From positions 3,745,713 through 3,809,712 of the forward strand of contig JASKMD010000010.1 in the NCBI GenBank assembly GCA_030144725.1: DNA of 64,000 nt. The letters run 5' to 3'. Every line of letters begins with the position of its first letter. The first letter of the stretch is position 1. The notes beneath the pieces are model-generated. The model saw only the letters and a list, made by a program, of their open reading frames with translations. It was not told where the DNA came from and searched no databases. A program made the translations under genes and the position numbers. The stretch comes from Haematococcus lacustris. Lineage: Eukaryota > Chlorophyta > Chlorophyceae > Chlamydomonadales > Haematococcaceae. Shown one piece after another: positions 1-12,250 of this stretch.

Positions 1-925
1 CATAGCAGAGGATGTCCTGCTGGAGCTGCACGAAGCTATTTCCCCCTGCACAGCAACAGCATGCAGCGTGCACCTTGAAGGAGTGGATTGCGAGGTGGAG
101 GCCGCTAACTTCCATGTCGTCTGTGGGTCATGGCCAGTGATGGGTCATACGTGTATCGATACAGGCGATACAGCTTATTACACAAAAACGTGCATTTATT
201 GTATCAATACAATACAGCGATACAGAGGCGGTACAGCGGTACAGAGTACGATACGTATAATTTTACCACTGGTAATGGCACATGCCATCATTTGCAGAGG
301 TGGTGATCAGAGCTGAGTGCCTGTGCACCTCCCCTAAGTATCATGTGTGCCCCTGACACATGCCGCATGGCCCACGACCCAAGGCGATAGATGTGATATG
401 GCACCACAGTATGCCACATCCTGCTCACAACGTGCTCATGCTTGCAATGGCCATTTCAGCAGACATGCTCCTGTGCATGTCAAGGCAGATTTGCGGACCC
501 TCACTTGGGTTTGTGTATTGCCTATGTGGAGCCTGGACCTCCCTCACCCTCCTATGCTCCCTATGGCGTGGCTTGAAAGCAGCCCACCTGGAACCTGACA
601 CTTGGAGCTGTATTTGGTTGAGGAAGAAAACAAGCAATAAGATTGGGCAGCAGTGTTCTGTAGGCTCCTTGACTAATGTATGTTTTGCTTTACATGCTCT
701 ATGGCTACAACTTGAACTGTATAAAACATAACAGGAAGGGGCCGGTTAATTATGCAGGTAATGACAGTGACAGGTCAAGTCACAACACTCAAGCTTGCAG
801 TGGCAGTGGTGTTCCTTGCCTAAGCTATCCCTGATAGAGGGAGGCTCTGATGACAAACATGCTGCCATGCAGGAAGCACTGATATGTGTCAATCAACTGT
901 GCCAGTCAGGTGCCAGCCCACCTAC
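1..925. other. No supported gene; downstream side of copy 1
   Basis: I see no convincing coding sequence here. Bases 120-260 contain loosely repeated GATACA-type motifs. Bases about 840-925 match the intron that follows exon 3 in the family scrap near 63430-63527, so this is probably intron 3 of copy 1. An exon 4 is not found before the window edge. Family exon 3-4 introns elsewhere are 170-606 nt, so copy 1 either has an unusually long intron or is truncated. Confidence 0.5.
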
Positions 926-2538
926 CTTCTGCCTTGCAGGTGGAGATCAGCTGGTCCATGATGAGCCCCTCCTCCTGCCGCCCCAGCACTGCACACAGCG
1001 CCTGGGCCACATGGGCAAAGCTATTCCAGGACGCTGGGTCCAAAATTCTATGGTTTTGACGTCTTTTGCTGCTGCCTCCACCTTTGCTGCTGCCCCCTGC
1101 TGTGCTGCTGCTGTCCAAGGGACTGAGCTTATCAGGCAAAGGCCCTGGCCAGCCTGTCACCACTGGGCTGCTGGCCAGCAGACGAGCAAGATGGTCAGGG
1201 CAGGAGGTGGTGACCTTCTTGGCCAGCCAGGTATCTGTGTCATCTTCAGGGCGCGTCTCTGCTCTGCTCTTGATCACAAGGACTAGAGACCCCAAGAACA
1301 GCAGGAGGCGCGTGAGCAGCACACGCTGGGCCTGTGCCTCAGGGTGGCCTGCTGCCTGCATCACCGTCATTGCGGTGCTCAGCCCCAGCAGCAGCCCGGG
1401 CAGGGTGGCATGCAGCCGGGCCATCGTCTGGGAGCCTTCCAAAGCATTCCCCTCACAGTGCTGGGCCAGGCAAATCGCCATACGCAGGCTGAGCAGCAGG
1501 CAGGCGCTGCAGCGGTGGTAGCCAGGTGGCAGTTGGGTTGTGGCGGAGGTGTGGGTGGTGGCTGCAGGGTCAGGGTGCTGAGTGTGAGGGAGAATGGGGA
1601 GTGACTGCAAGGCTGCCAGCACCAGCAGCATGGCGCGGTGCATGCTGTCCCACACACGCAGCAGAGGGTCACCCTGCACAAGTGGCAACAGCACAATGTG
1701 ACATTTGACAGAAGTCACATGGGCGTGATTGAGCATGCATGACAGCTCTTTATGTGTAACAATCAGTGGGACTGCTTGTTGATCGCCAGTCACACTGATG
1801 CTGTGCACTCTGACCTTCAGGAAGCGCATGCACATTTGAACCAGTATGGTATGATATGGTGTGGTGTAGAAGGGTCCAGCTAAAATACTCTGATCCATAG
1901 ACAAGGTAAGTTTAAACCCTCACCCCCTCATTATTGCGGTTTGTTCGAGTGGTCTCAAGTTCCACTGCATACGTATCACATATCAACATCCGTTCATTGG
2001 GCCCACCTTTGGCAAGTAATCACGCCCCAGTGATTGAACGAATGAGAGCAGCTGGCTGCCTGGCACTGAGCGCTGGCTTTGGCTGAGATGTTGTGCCAGC
2101 CCCTTGCTGAGCATAGGGAGGATGAGCGCATGGTGACCTGGCCAGGGCATGAGCTTGCGAAGCTGGGCTGCCCTGATGTCATGGAGGGCCAGCACCACGT
2201 CCAGCACCTCGTGGTCTGTCAGCAGCAACGTGCACAGCTTCACAACTGTCGTGTTCCCAGCAGCTGAGGGGGTGGGTGGAGCACCAGCTGGTGGCGCATT
2301 GCGGGCAGCAGGGCGAGAGGAGATGAGAGGCTGGGCACATGTGGCTTCAGGTGGCAGGAGTCCCTCATGCAACAGCTGGCATGCCGCTTCCAGGCGTCGC
2401 ACGTACGCGCCTGCAGCCTCGGTCAAAGCTGTCAGTGATGGTGCTGCGTGACGAAGGCTGGCCGGCAGAAGCGAACGCACCAGGTTGCTCCTCCAAAGTG
2501 TAGACCGGCCCCGCGAGCCGCAGCACCTCTTCACGCAT
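926..2538 (-). CDS. Five-exon Leu-rich family, copy 1 (partial, exons 1-3)
   Basis: Protein of unknown function. Exon 1 is 2538-2481 (begins MREEVLRLAGP), the 37-nt intron is 2480-2444 (GTGCGT...CACGCAG), exon 2 is 2443-2007 and exon 3 is 1673-926. Phases 1, 0 and 1 are the same as in the other copies. Exon 2 is Leu/Ala-rich and helical in character with a Pro/Ala linker (APPTPSAAGN). Exon 3 starts GDPLL and ends STCKAE next to a GTAGGT donor. The exon 2 donor is GTGGGC rather than the GTAAGG seen in most copies, but still GT. Exons 4 and 5 are absent from the window, so the copy is either cut by the window edge or truncated. No known domain is recognised. Confidence 0.65.
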
Positions 2539-4197
2539 TTGAAAGCCTCATCGTACAGGTCATGACATGCAGCGTCTCTGTCGGCAGAAGCGCAGGCACT
2601 CCGACTGTGCTCAAAGTTACTCTTCATTGGCACATGCCACCAGTGCCTGTTGTGCCTAGCGTGTCTGCACTGGTACAGCATGGCTGTCACCGTCAGGCTG
2701 CAGGCCACAAGGCCACCCGTGACAGCAATGTTGCCCAGCTCTTACAGGCAGGGACCCGTACTCCAGCCACCCTTGTACTGCCTTTCTCGCTCCAGGCTAC
2801 CACATCCAGGTGGCCAGGGCTATGTGCAGAATGTGGGCCAGACAGTCCCAGGCAGCAGGGGGCACACCGGAAGCAGCAAGGAGGCTGCTTGCTTATAGGA
2901 GCCCGAGCCTTTCCCACATCCCAGCTGCTGGTGAAACACGTTGTTCAAGAAAGCACTGCATTCTTTTAGGTACGTTCACACAGGCAAGCTAGCAGCTGGG
3001 CAGGGGCAATGGCCACCTCCTACACACACACGACATGTCAATTTGCCGCTGTCTGTTTTCTGAGCTGTCAAAGCAAGGAAGGCCTTGAATCGCCCCAGCA
3101 TGTACAGCAGAACATAGGTTGACATGCACACTCCTCTTGCCTCGCTGTCTGAACCCTCTCCCAATGCCTTCCAAGCCCACCCAGAACCTTCCCAGTCCTG
3201 ACTATTCCAACTTGCCAGTCCCCAGCAGCAGCCTAAACCACCCCTTCTAGATACAGTGCCACAATTGTCTCATACACGGCACTTGGCACGAGTCCAGCAA
3301 TGGGATGGTTCAAAGCGATGGGAAGCACAGCGTCAAGAATCTTACTGGTTTGCTCCTTGCTAGTTTGTTCCTTGCTGGTTTGCTCCTTGCTGATTTGTAG
3401 CCTGGAGCCCACCAATCACCATCAGGCTGCCGGTCACAAGGCTGCTTGTTGCGCCCAGCTGCTGCCCCGATCTTTCCTGCTGCCACCGCCACCCCTTGCA
3501 GCAGTGTTGCCCAGATCTTGAGGCAGGGACAGTGCTCAAGCCACCCTTGCAATGCCTTCCTTGCTCCAGGCTGCCACACTCATGTGCACACATTGTCAAG
3601 GCCAGGGCTATGTGCCGCATGTCAGCTGTCAACCTTACTCATGAGCCAAACAGTCACAGGCGGCAGCAGCGGGCACACCGGAAGCAGCAAGAAAGAGAGC
3701 AGCAGGCCTGAATCCGCAACGGCTGCCATACACCACCCACACATTCCCCCAATCCCCACATGTATGCCTTCCTGCTGGTGAAACACCTTGGTCACGAAGC
3801 ATGCTCAGAAGCCTGTGACGCCTGCTGGACAAGAAATAAATGCATGTTTCCTGGTTACATCCACACATGCAAGCCCCACTGAGGCAATGACCACCTTATG
3901 ACCCACATACAGCATGTCAGCAGTCTCTGTCTGAGTTTTGAGCTGTCGAAGCAAGGAAGCCCTTGAAATGTTCAAGCAAATGTAGCAGAACGTAAGTTGG
4001 CGACCGCCCTAGTCTTGCCTAGCAGTCTCAATCCCATCCCGATGCCTCCCAGGCACACCCAGATCCCTCCCAGCCCTGCCCTGCTCTGCCTCTCACAATC
4101 TGCCAGTGCCGAGCAGCAGCTCAAACCACCCCTTCTAGAGGGGGTGCCAAGTATGTCTCATACACAGCACTTGCCACGAGTCCAGCAAACGCAATGG
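2539..4197 (-). other. Intergenic: two copies of the family 5' flanking module plus 3' flank of copy 2
   Basis: About 2690-2990 and 3390-3860 are diverged minus-strand copies of a block found upstream of most family genes (key motif GGGCAACATTGCTGCC followed by a purine-rich GGCAGCAGC tract and GGCCGGCAGCCTGA). Several frames stay open by chance and no frame is clearly conserved, so I do not call a gene. Bases about 3900-4197 match the 3' flank of other copies (CTTGAAGGGGTGGTTTGAGC-type sequence). A short 13-14-bp tandem repeat sits at 3349-3400. Confidence 0.5.
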
Positions 4198-7100
4198 TCA
4201 AAGCAATGGGAAGCACAGCGTCATGAACTCTGGTGGGCCTCTGCCCATATCCAGGGTCAGCCGTCCAGGCTGCCAGCCTTGAGGTGCAGGTGTGACCAGG
4301 TGTGGCAGCTGCAGCTTGTTGGCCGCGCCCTGCAGCACACTTGCCAAGCTGGCCTCAGCCGGGGTGCCTGCAGCCAGCGCCTGCCAGCTCCACACCTGCT
4401 CAGGCTCCATGCGGGTCAGCACGTCATGGATGGCTGAGGTGTTCTCCGAAACCTTGGCCCCATCTGCTGGCAGGGAAGGGGTGACTGCCAGCCAGGCGTC
4501 TAAGGGCAGTGCCACCGTCAGCACCAGCATCAAGCAGGACAGCAGCCGCTCAGCCTCTTGTGACATTCGAGGGGAAGCCTGCTCTTGGACTCGAAACAGA
4601 TATGTATGGCTGAAAGCAAGCGCCTGACACTCCTCCATCCTTCTTGCGTGGTCCAAAGGCCCCTCCAGGTCAGGGGAGTTGATGCAGAAGAGCTGGCACA
4701 CCCTATCCAGCAGCTGGCTGCACCAGCCCTCCACCAGGCTGTTGCCGCAGGGCAGCCAAGAGGCAGGCTGGGCAGCCAAGCCAGCAGGGCCCACCACACT
4801 GGGTGTGGCAAGGAGTTCAAGCACATGCCCACACAAGATCAGCGATGCGAAGCAAGCATTGAAGAAGGGACACACTCCTCTACTCACGCCCTCGCATGCC
4901 ATTGGCGGGAACATGCACCAGTGTTGTTGCATCATCTGCAAGAGGCACAACACAGGCACGGCATGAAGCAAACAACCACCATCAAGCACGGACCTGGGGT
5001 GGCTGGCAGGCAGCGCAACGTCAAGCAAGCAAACGCACAACACTTTTGATTGATGGTGCCTTCACATAATCATATTCTAGAGTCTAATCTATTGATCCTA
5101 GAGTCTAATCTATTGATCCTATATTCTAAATACCTTTCTACATTAAGCCCTTTGCCCACAGACTGCTAGAGCTAGCTTGACCGTCACTACAGATACAGCC
5201 CCTTATCACCAAGACTAACACACACAAGGGACACAAGGGACACAAGGGACACACCACACCACACCACACCACACACTGGGAAGACACAGCATGACGCAGA
5301 ACGACAGCAAGCATGATGGAAGCTAACAGGAAGCAAGCATACAAACTGACCAAAAGAGAGGGTCAAGGTCAGGGTCAAGGTCAGGGTCAAGGTCAGGGTC
5401 AAGGTCAGGGTCAAGGTCAAGGTCAGGGGCAGACAGGTTGGCACACAAAGGGGCAGGCAGGTCACTTAAGCCCTTTACAATGTTTAGTAGAAAGGGGTAA
5501 GGAGGCAGGTGAGCGCCCTCCACACTGAGCACCCTCCTCCTCACCTGCATCATGCCCTCCATGCCCCACACCAGGTCCAGGGCCACGGGCGCCAGCTGCT
5601 GGGCTGACGGCAGCCAGTTGTGAACCACCTTCCTGCCACATGCTGCACTTCCTTCCGCATACTGGCCTTGCTGATGAGAATCGATGGGGCTGATGTGCAT
5701 GTCGCTCGACGGCCGCTCGGTATCTCTTTGGAACGCAAGCAAAAGGATCCATGAACAGCACACACGCTCCATTGTGTCAAGCAGTACATCCTCCAGCTCA
5801 GGTGTGCGCGCCTTCAACTCTTGCGTGCGCTTCAAGCCCGACAGCAAGCGCGTCTCTTCCTCGTGGTTAGGCGCCACGTCCAGCAGCAGCACCAGGGTGC
5901 TGTAGCCGTGCGCTCCGACCGCGGCAGTGCGGGCCAATAACCGGAGCATGGCCGGCCGACACCTCCCATTTGGCCAGAGGTCCACCATCAGCCGCAATAA
6001 CATGCAGAGCGATGAGTAGAATTCTTCAAAGCAGCCAGGGAACGCGCTAGCCGTGACACGGCTGCCGAATATCGCACTGAGCCGAACTGCCGCCACGGAA
6101 CCTTGTAGCAGAACCAGGCAGCGCGGCAGCACGCTGAGCACAACGGAGAGGAGCGGCGAACTGCTTGCGCTGGGCGGAGTAGTTCGACGGCCTGAGGCGA
6201 CTGCGCCAAGATGGCTCGGGGCTGACGCTGTGCCCACTATGCGCGCCGTATACTTGAGGCAGTAATACTCGCGTGACATCACTGCTAGCGCTGCTGTTGC
6301 CAGGCAAGAGGCATCTTTTTGCAACTCATTCCAGCTCTCTTGCCCTGTGGACACATCATTTGACACCATAGTGAGGGGACCACAACCATTAGCAGCCAAA
6401 TGTGCCACACACAACAAAAGTATTAGCAGCCAAGTGTGCAAGTCATGTGCCAGCCCACCATGCAGCAAGCACCAATATGTGTCAGTCAGTGGTGAAAGGT
6501 ACCAGCCCACCTACCTTCTGCCTTGCAGGTGGAGGTCAGCTGGTCCTTGATGAGGCCCTCCTCCTGCCGCCCCAGCACTGCAAACAGCGCCTGGGCCACA
6601 TGGGCAAAGCTATTCACGCTTGCCAGGTCCTTAGAGGAAGCAGTGCTGGAGCCCTTGACACCCTGCCCAGGGCTCCTCCCTTTCACCCTGCTCCTGCCCC
6701 GACCGCTGTTGCTGCTGCCACTGGTGTAATCCAGCCCTAAACTGGCACCTGCTGTGCTGTTGCTGTCCATGGGACTGAGCTTTGCGGGCAGGGGCCCGGG
6801 CCAGCCTGTCACCGCCGGGCTGCTGCCCAGCAGGCGAGCCAGATGGTCAGGGCAGGAGGTGGTGGGCTTTACATCTAGCTGCTCCTCAATGTCTTTGCTG
6901 TTGTACCAGCCCAATTCAACCAAGCAACGAATCTGCAGTGGTCCCAAGTGCAGTATGCAGCGCAACAGCAGCAGCCTGTGCGCATCAGCCTCAGGGTGGC
7001 CTGCTGCCTGCATCACGCTGACTGCAGTGCTCAGCCCCAGCAGCAGCCCAGGCAGGGTGGCGTGCAGCCGGGCAAGGTGTTGCTTAACCCCATTGATCTG

Positions 7101-8163
7101 GTCAATACAAAACTGGCTCAACCTGCGGGCGAGGCCCAGGCTGAGCAGCAGGCAGGCGCTGCAGCGGTGGTAGCCAGGTGGCAGCTGGGTTGTGGCGGAG
7201 GTGTGGGTGGCGGCTGCAGGGCCAGGGTGCTGAGGGTGAGGGCGGATGGGGAGTGACTGCAAGGCTGCCAGCACCAGCAGCATGGCGCGGTGCATGCTGT
7301 CCCAGACAAACAGCAGAGGGTCACCCTGCATGGGCAGCACATGAGCATGGCGTTGCAAGGACTAATAGCTTTGTTTGTGTGTTCCTTCCCCTACAAATCC
7401 TTCCAAGCAACAGTCACAACAAGCAATCATTACATGCAAGCCTACAACACATGGCATCGGCTTGGCATGAGCTTGTGGCAACACATGACATTCAGCATTT
7501 TAAAGCCAAGCGCACTGACATGTGGCACGTAAGACCTTAACATATTTGTGGGATTACATGCATGCCAGTCCAAACATGCAAGGATGCTGACCATACATCC
7601 ATGCCAAACATGCTGTATGTTTGTGTCAGCTTACCTCCATCCTAGTGCCGCGTTCCAACCTGCTGATAAACTGGCTCAGCTGGCTGCCCGGTACTGAACG
7701 CTGACTGTGCCTGAGCTGTTGGTCTAGGGATTCGCTAGTCAGGTGGAGGTAGAGCGCGTGACGATGAGGCGACAATGGCAAGAGTTTGCTGATCTGGGCT
7801 ATTCTGATGCCATGGAGTGCTAGCACCACATCCAGCACCTCCTGGTCTGCCAGCAGTAGAGTACACAGCTCCACAGCTGCCGTGTTGCCAGCAGCTGAGG
7901 GTGTGGGTGGAGCAGCTGAAGGCGCATTATGAGTAGAAGGGCATGAGGAGGTGGTATGGGCGGCCTCGATTAAAGATGGCTTGAGATTTCGATGTAACAG
8001 CTGACATGCTGCTTCCAGGCGTTGCACGTAGACGCCTGTAGCCTCAGAATGAGCTGTCAGAGATGGTGCTGCCTTGAGATTGCCAGCAAGCAGAGGCAAA
8101 CGCACCAGGTTGCTCCTCCAATGTGTAGACCGGCCCCGCGAGCCGTAGCACCTCTTCACGCAT
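4198..8163 (-). CDS. Five-exon Leu-rich family, copy 2 (complete)
   Basis: A complete family member of unknown function, about 946 aa. Exons on the minus strand: 8163-8106, 8068-7635, 7325-6515, 6344-5545 and 4935-4198 (stop included). All introns are GT-AG with phases 1, 0, 1, 0. The start is the ATG of MREEVLRLAGP, which has an in-frame TAG immediately upstream. The protein is Leu/Ala-rich and mostly helical in composition. Exon 3 contains a Ser/Gly/Arg-rich low-complexity linker. Exon 4 ends at WGMEGMMQ, and exon 5 begins MMQQHW and holds the strongly conserved block AAQPASWLPCGNSLVEGW. No catalytic motif, signal peptide or clear membrane segment is seen. Intron 4 carries a 12-bp minisatellite. 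Exons 1-3 have a near-identical inverted twin at 61350-62776. Confidence 0.8.
5361..5429. repeat. 12-bp minisatellite in intron 4 of copy 2
   Basis: GGTCAGGGTCAA is repeated about 5-6 times. It lies between exons 4 and 5 of the minus-strand gene. Short (GGGACACAA)n and CACACCACACC runs sit next to it at 5220-5275, and a 29-bp unit ending TCTATTGATCCT is repeated twice at 5075-5125. Confidence 0.9.
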
Positions 8164-8256
8164 CTACTGTATATATCATAGCACTCAGCGTCTCTGTCGG
8201 CAAAAGCTTCGGTACTCCGACTGTGCTCAAAGTTACGGCAGCGATAGTGACATGTG

Positions 8257-8697
8257 TAAGGTTCCTAAAATAGACTATAAATAGACTAGATATAGTACTA
8301 GTCGAAATAGTACTATTTTTGACTAGAATAGAGATAGTCTAGTCGCTCCATGCAAAAAAGGAAACCTTGCCCTAGGCAATTGCAGAGCTATTAGCGGTTT
8401 CAACGGGAGAACTCATTGTCATCATTGTTGCAGTTAACATTCACATGCATATAGAGTCATAGACACGGGCATTGACATCTTGACATGAACATCTGAGATA
8501 GGGGGTTTGCGGCCTTGGAGATGGTGGTCGTCTTACTCGCCCATCAGGGCAAGCAGCTCCGCGTCTGCTCCACCGTTGCACCCATAGCAGTCTGTTGAAG
8601 GGGAAGGGGATCTCTGCACATATGAAGAACATCTGGAATCTCTGCCAAAATTGCTCAACACAGGGAGGACCGCGATTCGCTGGAAAGGCAGCTCTGC

Positions 8698-8730
<33 letters not shown>

Positions 8731-9208
8731 CGTTTCAGCACGCTATCGCTTTGGCTTGCACTTGTGTTCATTTGTGGTAGACTTGTGTTCATTTCACGCA
8801 GCTGTAGGACTGGTCACAATCGCTGCAAACGGCTTTGCAAACGCTTTGTCTTTGAAACTCATAGACCTTAAATGAGAAGCGCGTGCTGTACATGCTATCT
8901 CGAAGCTTGGTCTGCAATTCTGTGGTTGCCTCTTTGGTTGCGTGCCGCCCGATGGGCCAGCAGCTGCCGCCATCGGAGTTCGTCGACTACGGACGCGGGC
9001 AATCCTTTGGCCGGCATGTCAACAGAATTGCAACTGATACTGATTGCTCTTAAGACTAGCACGACGTGTCTGGCAGGCTGATGTACGCCCCATTGCGACT
9101 GAAACGAGTTGATTTGGTGACGAAATAGTCGACTAGACTACACTATTTACTATCTCTAGTCTATACTATTTACTACATGGACATAGAGATGTCTATTTGG
9201 GAACCTTA
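8257..9208. mobile_element. Non-autonomous TIR element upstream of copy 2
   Basis: Terminal inverted repeats read TAAGGTTCC(T/C)AAATAGAC, with one mismatch and one indel. The first and last 100 bp are rich in CTAGTC/ATAGTAC motifs in opposite orientation. The otherwise near-identical inverted copy of this locus at 61.2-61.3 kb lacks the element, which supports insertion; the two flanks also differ by about 24 bp, so the exact TSD is unclear. No transposase is visible. A CTG-repeat run (8697-8730) and scattered open frames are inside. The superfamily is undetermined. Confidence 0.6.
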
Positions 9209-9389
9209 AACAATACGATTGCCCCTTACAAACGGGAGGTGTGTGCGCTAGAGTGTGCATAGGGTAGGGCTCTAGCGAATAGGTTAGGGACACAGTCCCG
9301 ACTCCTAGGTTAGGGACACACACCGGTCCCTGACTCCTGTGGAGAAGTGTACGGGCTCCACAGGAGGATAGGGATACAGCATTGTTGGT
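9209..9389 (-). repeat. Inverted-duplicate flank (pair of 61051-61232)
   Basis: This 181-bp stretch (TAGGTTAGGGACACA-type sequence, with a CCTGTGGAG...CTCCACAGG hairpin) is the reverse complement of 61051-61232 with few differences. In both places it lies upstream of a family gene (copy 2 and copy 7). Homology stops abruptly at 9389/61051, marking a rearrangement breakpoint joined to the truncated copy 2b. Confidence 0.8.
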
Positions 9390-10963
9390 GGAGCTGCTGC
9401 CGGATTGGAGGTGACGGCCGGCCATGCTCCGGTTATTGGTCCGCACTGCCGCAGCCGGAGCTATAGCACCATGGCGCTGCGGTTGGAAGGGGCGCCTGAC
9501 TACGAGGAAGAGGCGCGATTGCTGTCGGGCTTGACGCACACACCAGAGTTGAAGGCGCGCACACCGAAGCTGGAGGCAACACTTACTTGCACATTGGAAG
9601 TCATGTGCAGCGCATGGGTCCTTTTGCTCGTGCCACCTAGCGATATTGAGCAGGCGTCGAACGACATGCACACCAGCCTCAATGATTCTCATCAGCAAGG
9701 CCAGACTGCGAAGGGAAGTGCAGCATGTGGCAAGAAGAAGGTTCACAACTTACCGCCCTCAGCCCAGCAGCTGGCACCCCTGGCACTGGACCTGGTGTGG
9801 GGCATGGAGGGCATGCTGCAGGTGAGGAGGAGAGTGTTGGGTGTGGAATGGTCGAGGTGTGGCAGGCTGGGTGTTTGAGCACAAAACAAGGTGCCCACAC
9901 TTGCCCTGCCAGCCCTGCCTAGAGTCAGCAGAAGTGGCAGAAGTGTAGTAGGGGCAGTATTAGGGGCCAGTTTAGAATGGGTTTAGAGTGAAAGGTGCAA
10001 CTAATTGGTGCTTGCCCTTGACCTCGGCTTCACGAGCCAGCTCAAACAATCAGTGGGCAGAGGGCTGGCATGTAGAGGGTTGATTAGTTGAAGGCACCGT
10101 CAGCAAGCTTACTCTTTGCCTGCCTTTCTGTCTCTCTTGTACTTAATGAGTTGCTTGTTTGCTTGCTGTACGTTGTGCTGCCTGCCTGCTCAGCTCCATG
10201 CTTCAGCTTCAATTCTTTGCTTCATGCTGTGCCTGTGTTGTGCCTCTTGCAGACGATGCAACAGCATTGGCGCATGTTCCCGCCGATGGCATGCGTGGGG
10301 ATGATTTCAAGGAAGAGCTCTCTCTTTCATGCTTGGTGTGTATCGCTGATTTTGTTTGGGCATGTCATCGAGGTCCTGGCAGAGTCCGCTGCAGTGGGCC
10401 CTGCTGGCTTGGCTGCCCAGCCTGCCTCTTGGCTGCCCTGTGGCAACAGTCTGGTGGAGGGCTGGTGCAGCCAGCTGCTGGCAAGGGTGTGCCAGCTCTT
10501 CTGCATCAACTCCCCTGACCACAAAAGGATTGAGAGGTGTCGAGCGCTCGTTGGCAGCCATACATTCCTGCCTCAAGTCCAAGAGCAGGTTCCCACCAGC
10601 ATGTCACCAGAGGCTGAGCGGCTGCTGTCCTGCTTGACGCTGGTGCTGACGGTGGCACTGCCCTTTGACACCTGGCTTGCAGTCTCACCTTCCCTGCCAG
10701 CAGATGAGGCCGAGATCATAGAGCAAGCCATTCATGACTTGCTGACCCGCGTGGAGCCAGAGCAGGTGTGGAGCTGGCAGGCACTGGCTGCAGGCACCCC
10801 GGCTGAGGCCAGCTTGGCAAGTGTGCTGCAGGGCGCGGCCAACAAGCTGCAGCTGCCACACCTGGTCGCACCTGCACCTCAAGGCTGGCAGCCTGGACGG
10901 CTGACCCTGGATAGGGGCAGAGGCCCACCAGAGCTGACGAGGCTGTGCCTCCCATCGCTTTGA
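9390..10963 (+). pseudogene. Five-exon Leu-rich family, fragment 2b (exon 4 remnant + exon 5)
   Basis: Only the 3' part of exon 4 (9390-9821) and exon 5 (10253-10963) remain. The exon 4 remnant has a TGA at the position of a conserved Cys codon (in the WRCRPAM motif of other copies), and a few bases are missing just after AAAGA, so the frame breaks. Downstream, the HNLPPSAQQLAPLALDLVWG motif is intact, the GTGAGG donor is intact, and exon 5 is fully open to its stop. The 5' end coincides with the rearrangement breakpoint at 9389/9390, so this is a copy truncated by duplication and inversion. Expression would need a new promoter. Confidence 0.75.
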
Positions 10964-11315
10964 CCATTCCAATTGCTGGACCCCTTGTGTTTGCTGGACC
11001 CAAGGCAAGCGTTGTGTAAAAGACATGTGTGGCACTCCCTATGTAAAGGATGGTTTGAGCTACCGCTGGGGACTCGCAAGTTTGTAGAGGCGGAGCAGGA
11101 CAGGGCTGGGAGGGAACTGGGTAGGGTTGGGAAGCATCGGGATTCAGACTGCAAGGCAAGGACCGGGCGCTCGCCAACCTATGGTCTGCTGTACGTCTTG
11201 AATGGTTCAAGGGCTCCCATGCTCCGACAGTTTAGAACTCGGACAGTGGCTAGCTGACATGCTAGCTGACAGTGGCTAGCTGAAATGTTCTCCCTTGCAC
11301 CGCACTGTACTTATA
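10964..11315. other. 3' flank of fragment 2b
   Basis: This matches the 3' flanking sequence of other family copies (GTGTGGCACTCCCT...GATGGTTTGAGCTACCGCTGGGG). Two TGTAA motifs, the usual chlorophyte polyadenylation signal, are at about 11015 and 11041. A short duplication of GCTAGCTGACA is at 11250-11282. No gene is seen. Confidence 0.5.
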
Positions 11316-11840
11316 GGGCGCGTTTCCAATGGACGGAGAAAAGAGAAAAGACATCGCCCATGTGCATGAATTCAAACGCGTTTCCAATGGACGGAGAAAA
11401 GAGAGAAGAGATGCATGGAGGCCACTTTCCAGCCGCCGCCTACGCCTTCATTGATCTACACACGAGCTACAGTGCTTCATTGATCTACACACGAGCTACA
11501 GTGCTCGGCTGGTGTTTCACTATGATGTAAATGTGCTTGGAGCATGCCATGGCTGGTCGGCTGTAGCTTATCAGGCTAACTAGTCAAGCTTAGTTCCGTT
11601 TTCATGCGTTATAATAGTTAATAGCCTGCTGTTTAAGAGACTTAGTTCCCTATTATGCTCTTAAAAACGCGGGACGCGGGCCATTTTAGAAAAGTGCATA
11701 GCTGGTTCAAACTGGCTACCGTTGCAAGTCGCGTATGGTGCTACCACGCCCCGCCCTTCGCTCCAAAACAAAGTGTTGCTCCGGAAGTGCGGCTTCGCCG
11801 CACAGAATGTAGCCACAACGCACCAAAAACGGAACTAAAT

Positions 11841-12040
11841 TAGATAGTGGAAGCGCCCGGGGCGTTTTAGGCCCCCAAAAACACTCGGCCTCGGCACTGG
11901 AGCGTAACAGCTCTCGACCTCAGCCAGCAGCCGCGTCGCTACGCTCCGCGGCTGCTGGCTTCGGTCTCGAGCTGTTACGCTCCAGCGCCTCGGCCTCGCG
12001 TTTTTAGGGCGCCTAAAACTACCGGCGCTTCCACTATCTA
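11841..12040. mobile_element. 200-bp foldback (MITE-like) inside the TIR element
   Basis: It begins TAGATAGTGGAAGCGCC and ends with the reverse complement. The two arms pair almost along their whole length (for example CTGGAGCGTAACAGCTC against GAGCTGTTACGCTCCAG), leaving a short central loop. It would form a long hairpin. No coding capacity. Confidence 0.75.
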
Positions 12041-12250
12041 CTACTTATCAGACAGGCTAATCAGACAGGCTTATCAGACAGCTTATCAGACAGGCTTATC
12101 AGACAGCTTATCAGACAGGCTTATCAGACAGGCTAACTAGTCAAGCTTATCAGGCTAACTAGTCAAAGTGCGCCGTGCAAGTCAGTCGTGCAAGTCAGTG
12201 CAGTTGTGCAAGTCAGGCTGCGGGGCTTATCAGGCTAACTAGTCAAGCAC
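12041..12250. repeat. CTTATCAGACAGG tandem repeat and AACTAGTCAAGC repeats
   Basis: A degenerate array of CTTATCAGACAG(G) units with interspersed GGCTAACTAGTCAAGCTTAT motifs. The same motif occurs once at 11570-11592. Confidence 0.8.

Noticed and set aside
9240..9370. TAGGTTAGGGACACA repeats as telomeric sequence
   Set aside because: Only two imperfect units; the segment is simply the mirror of 61051-61232 in the inverted duplication.
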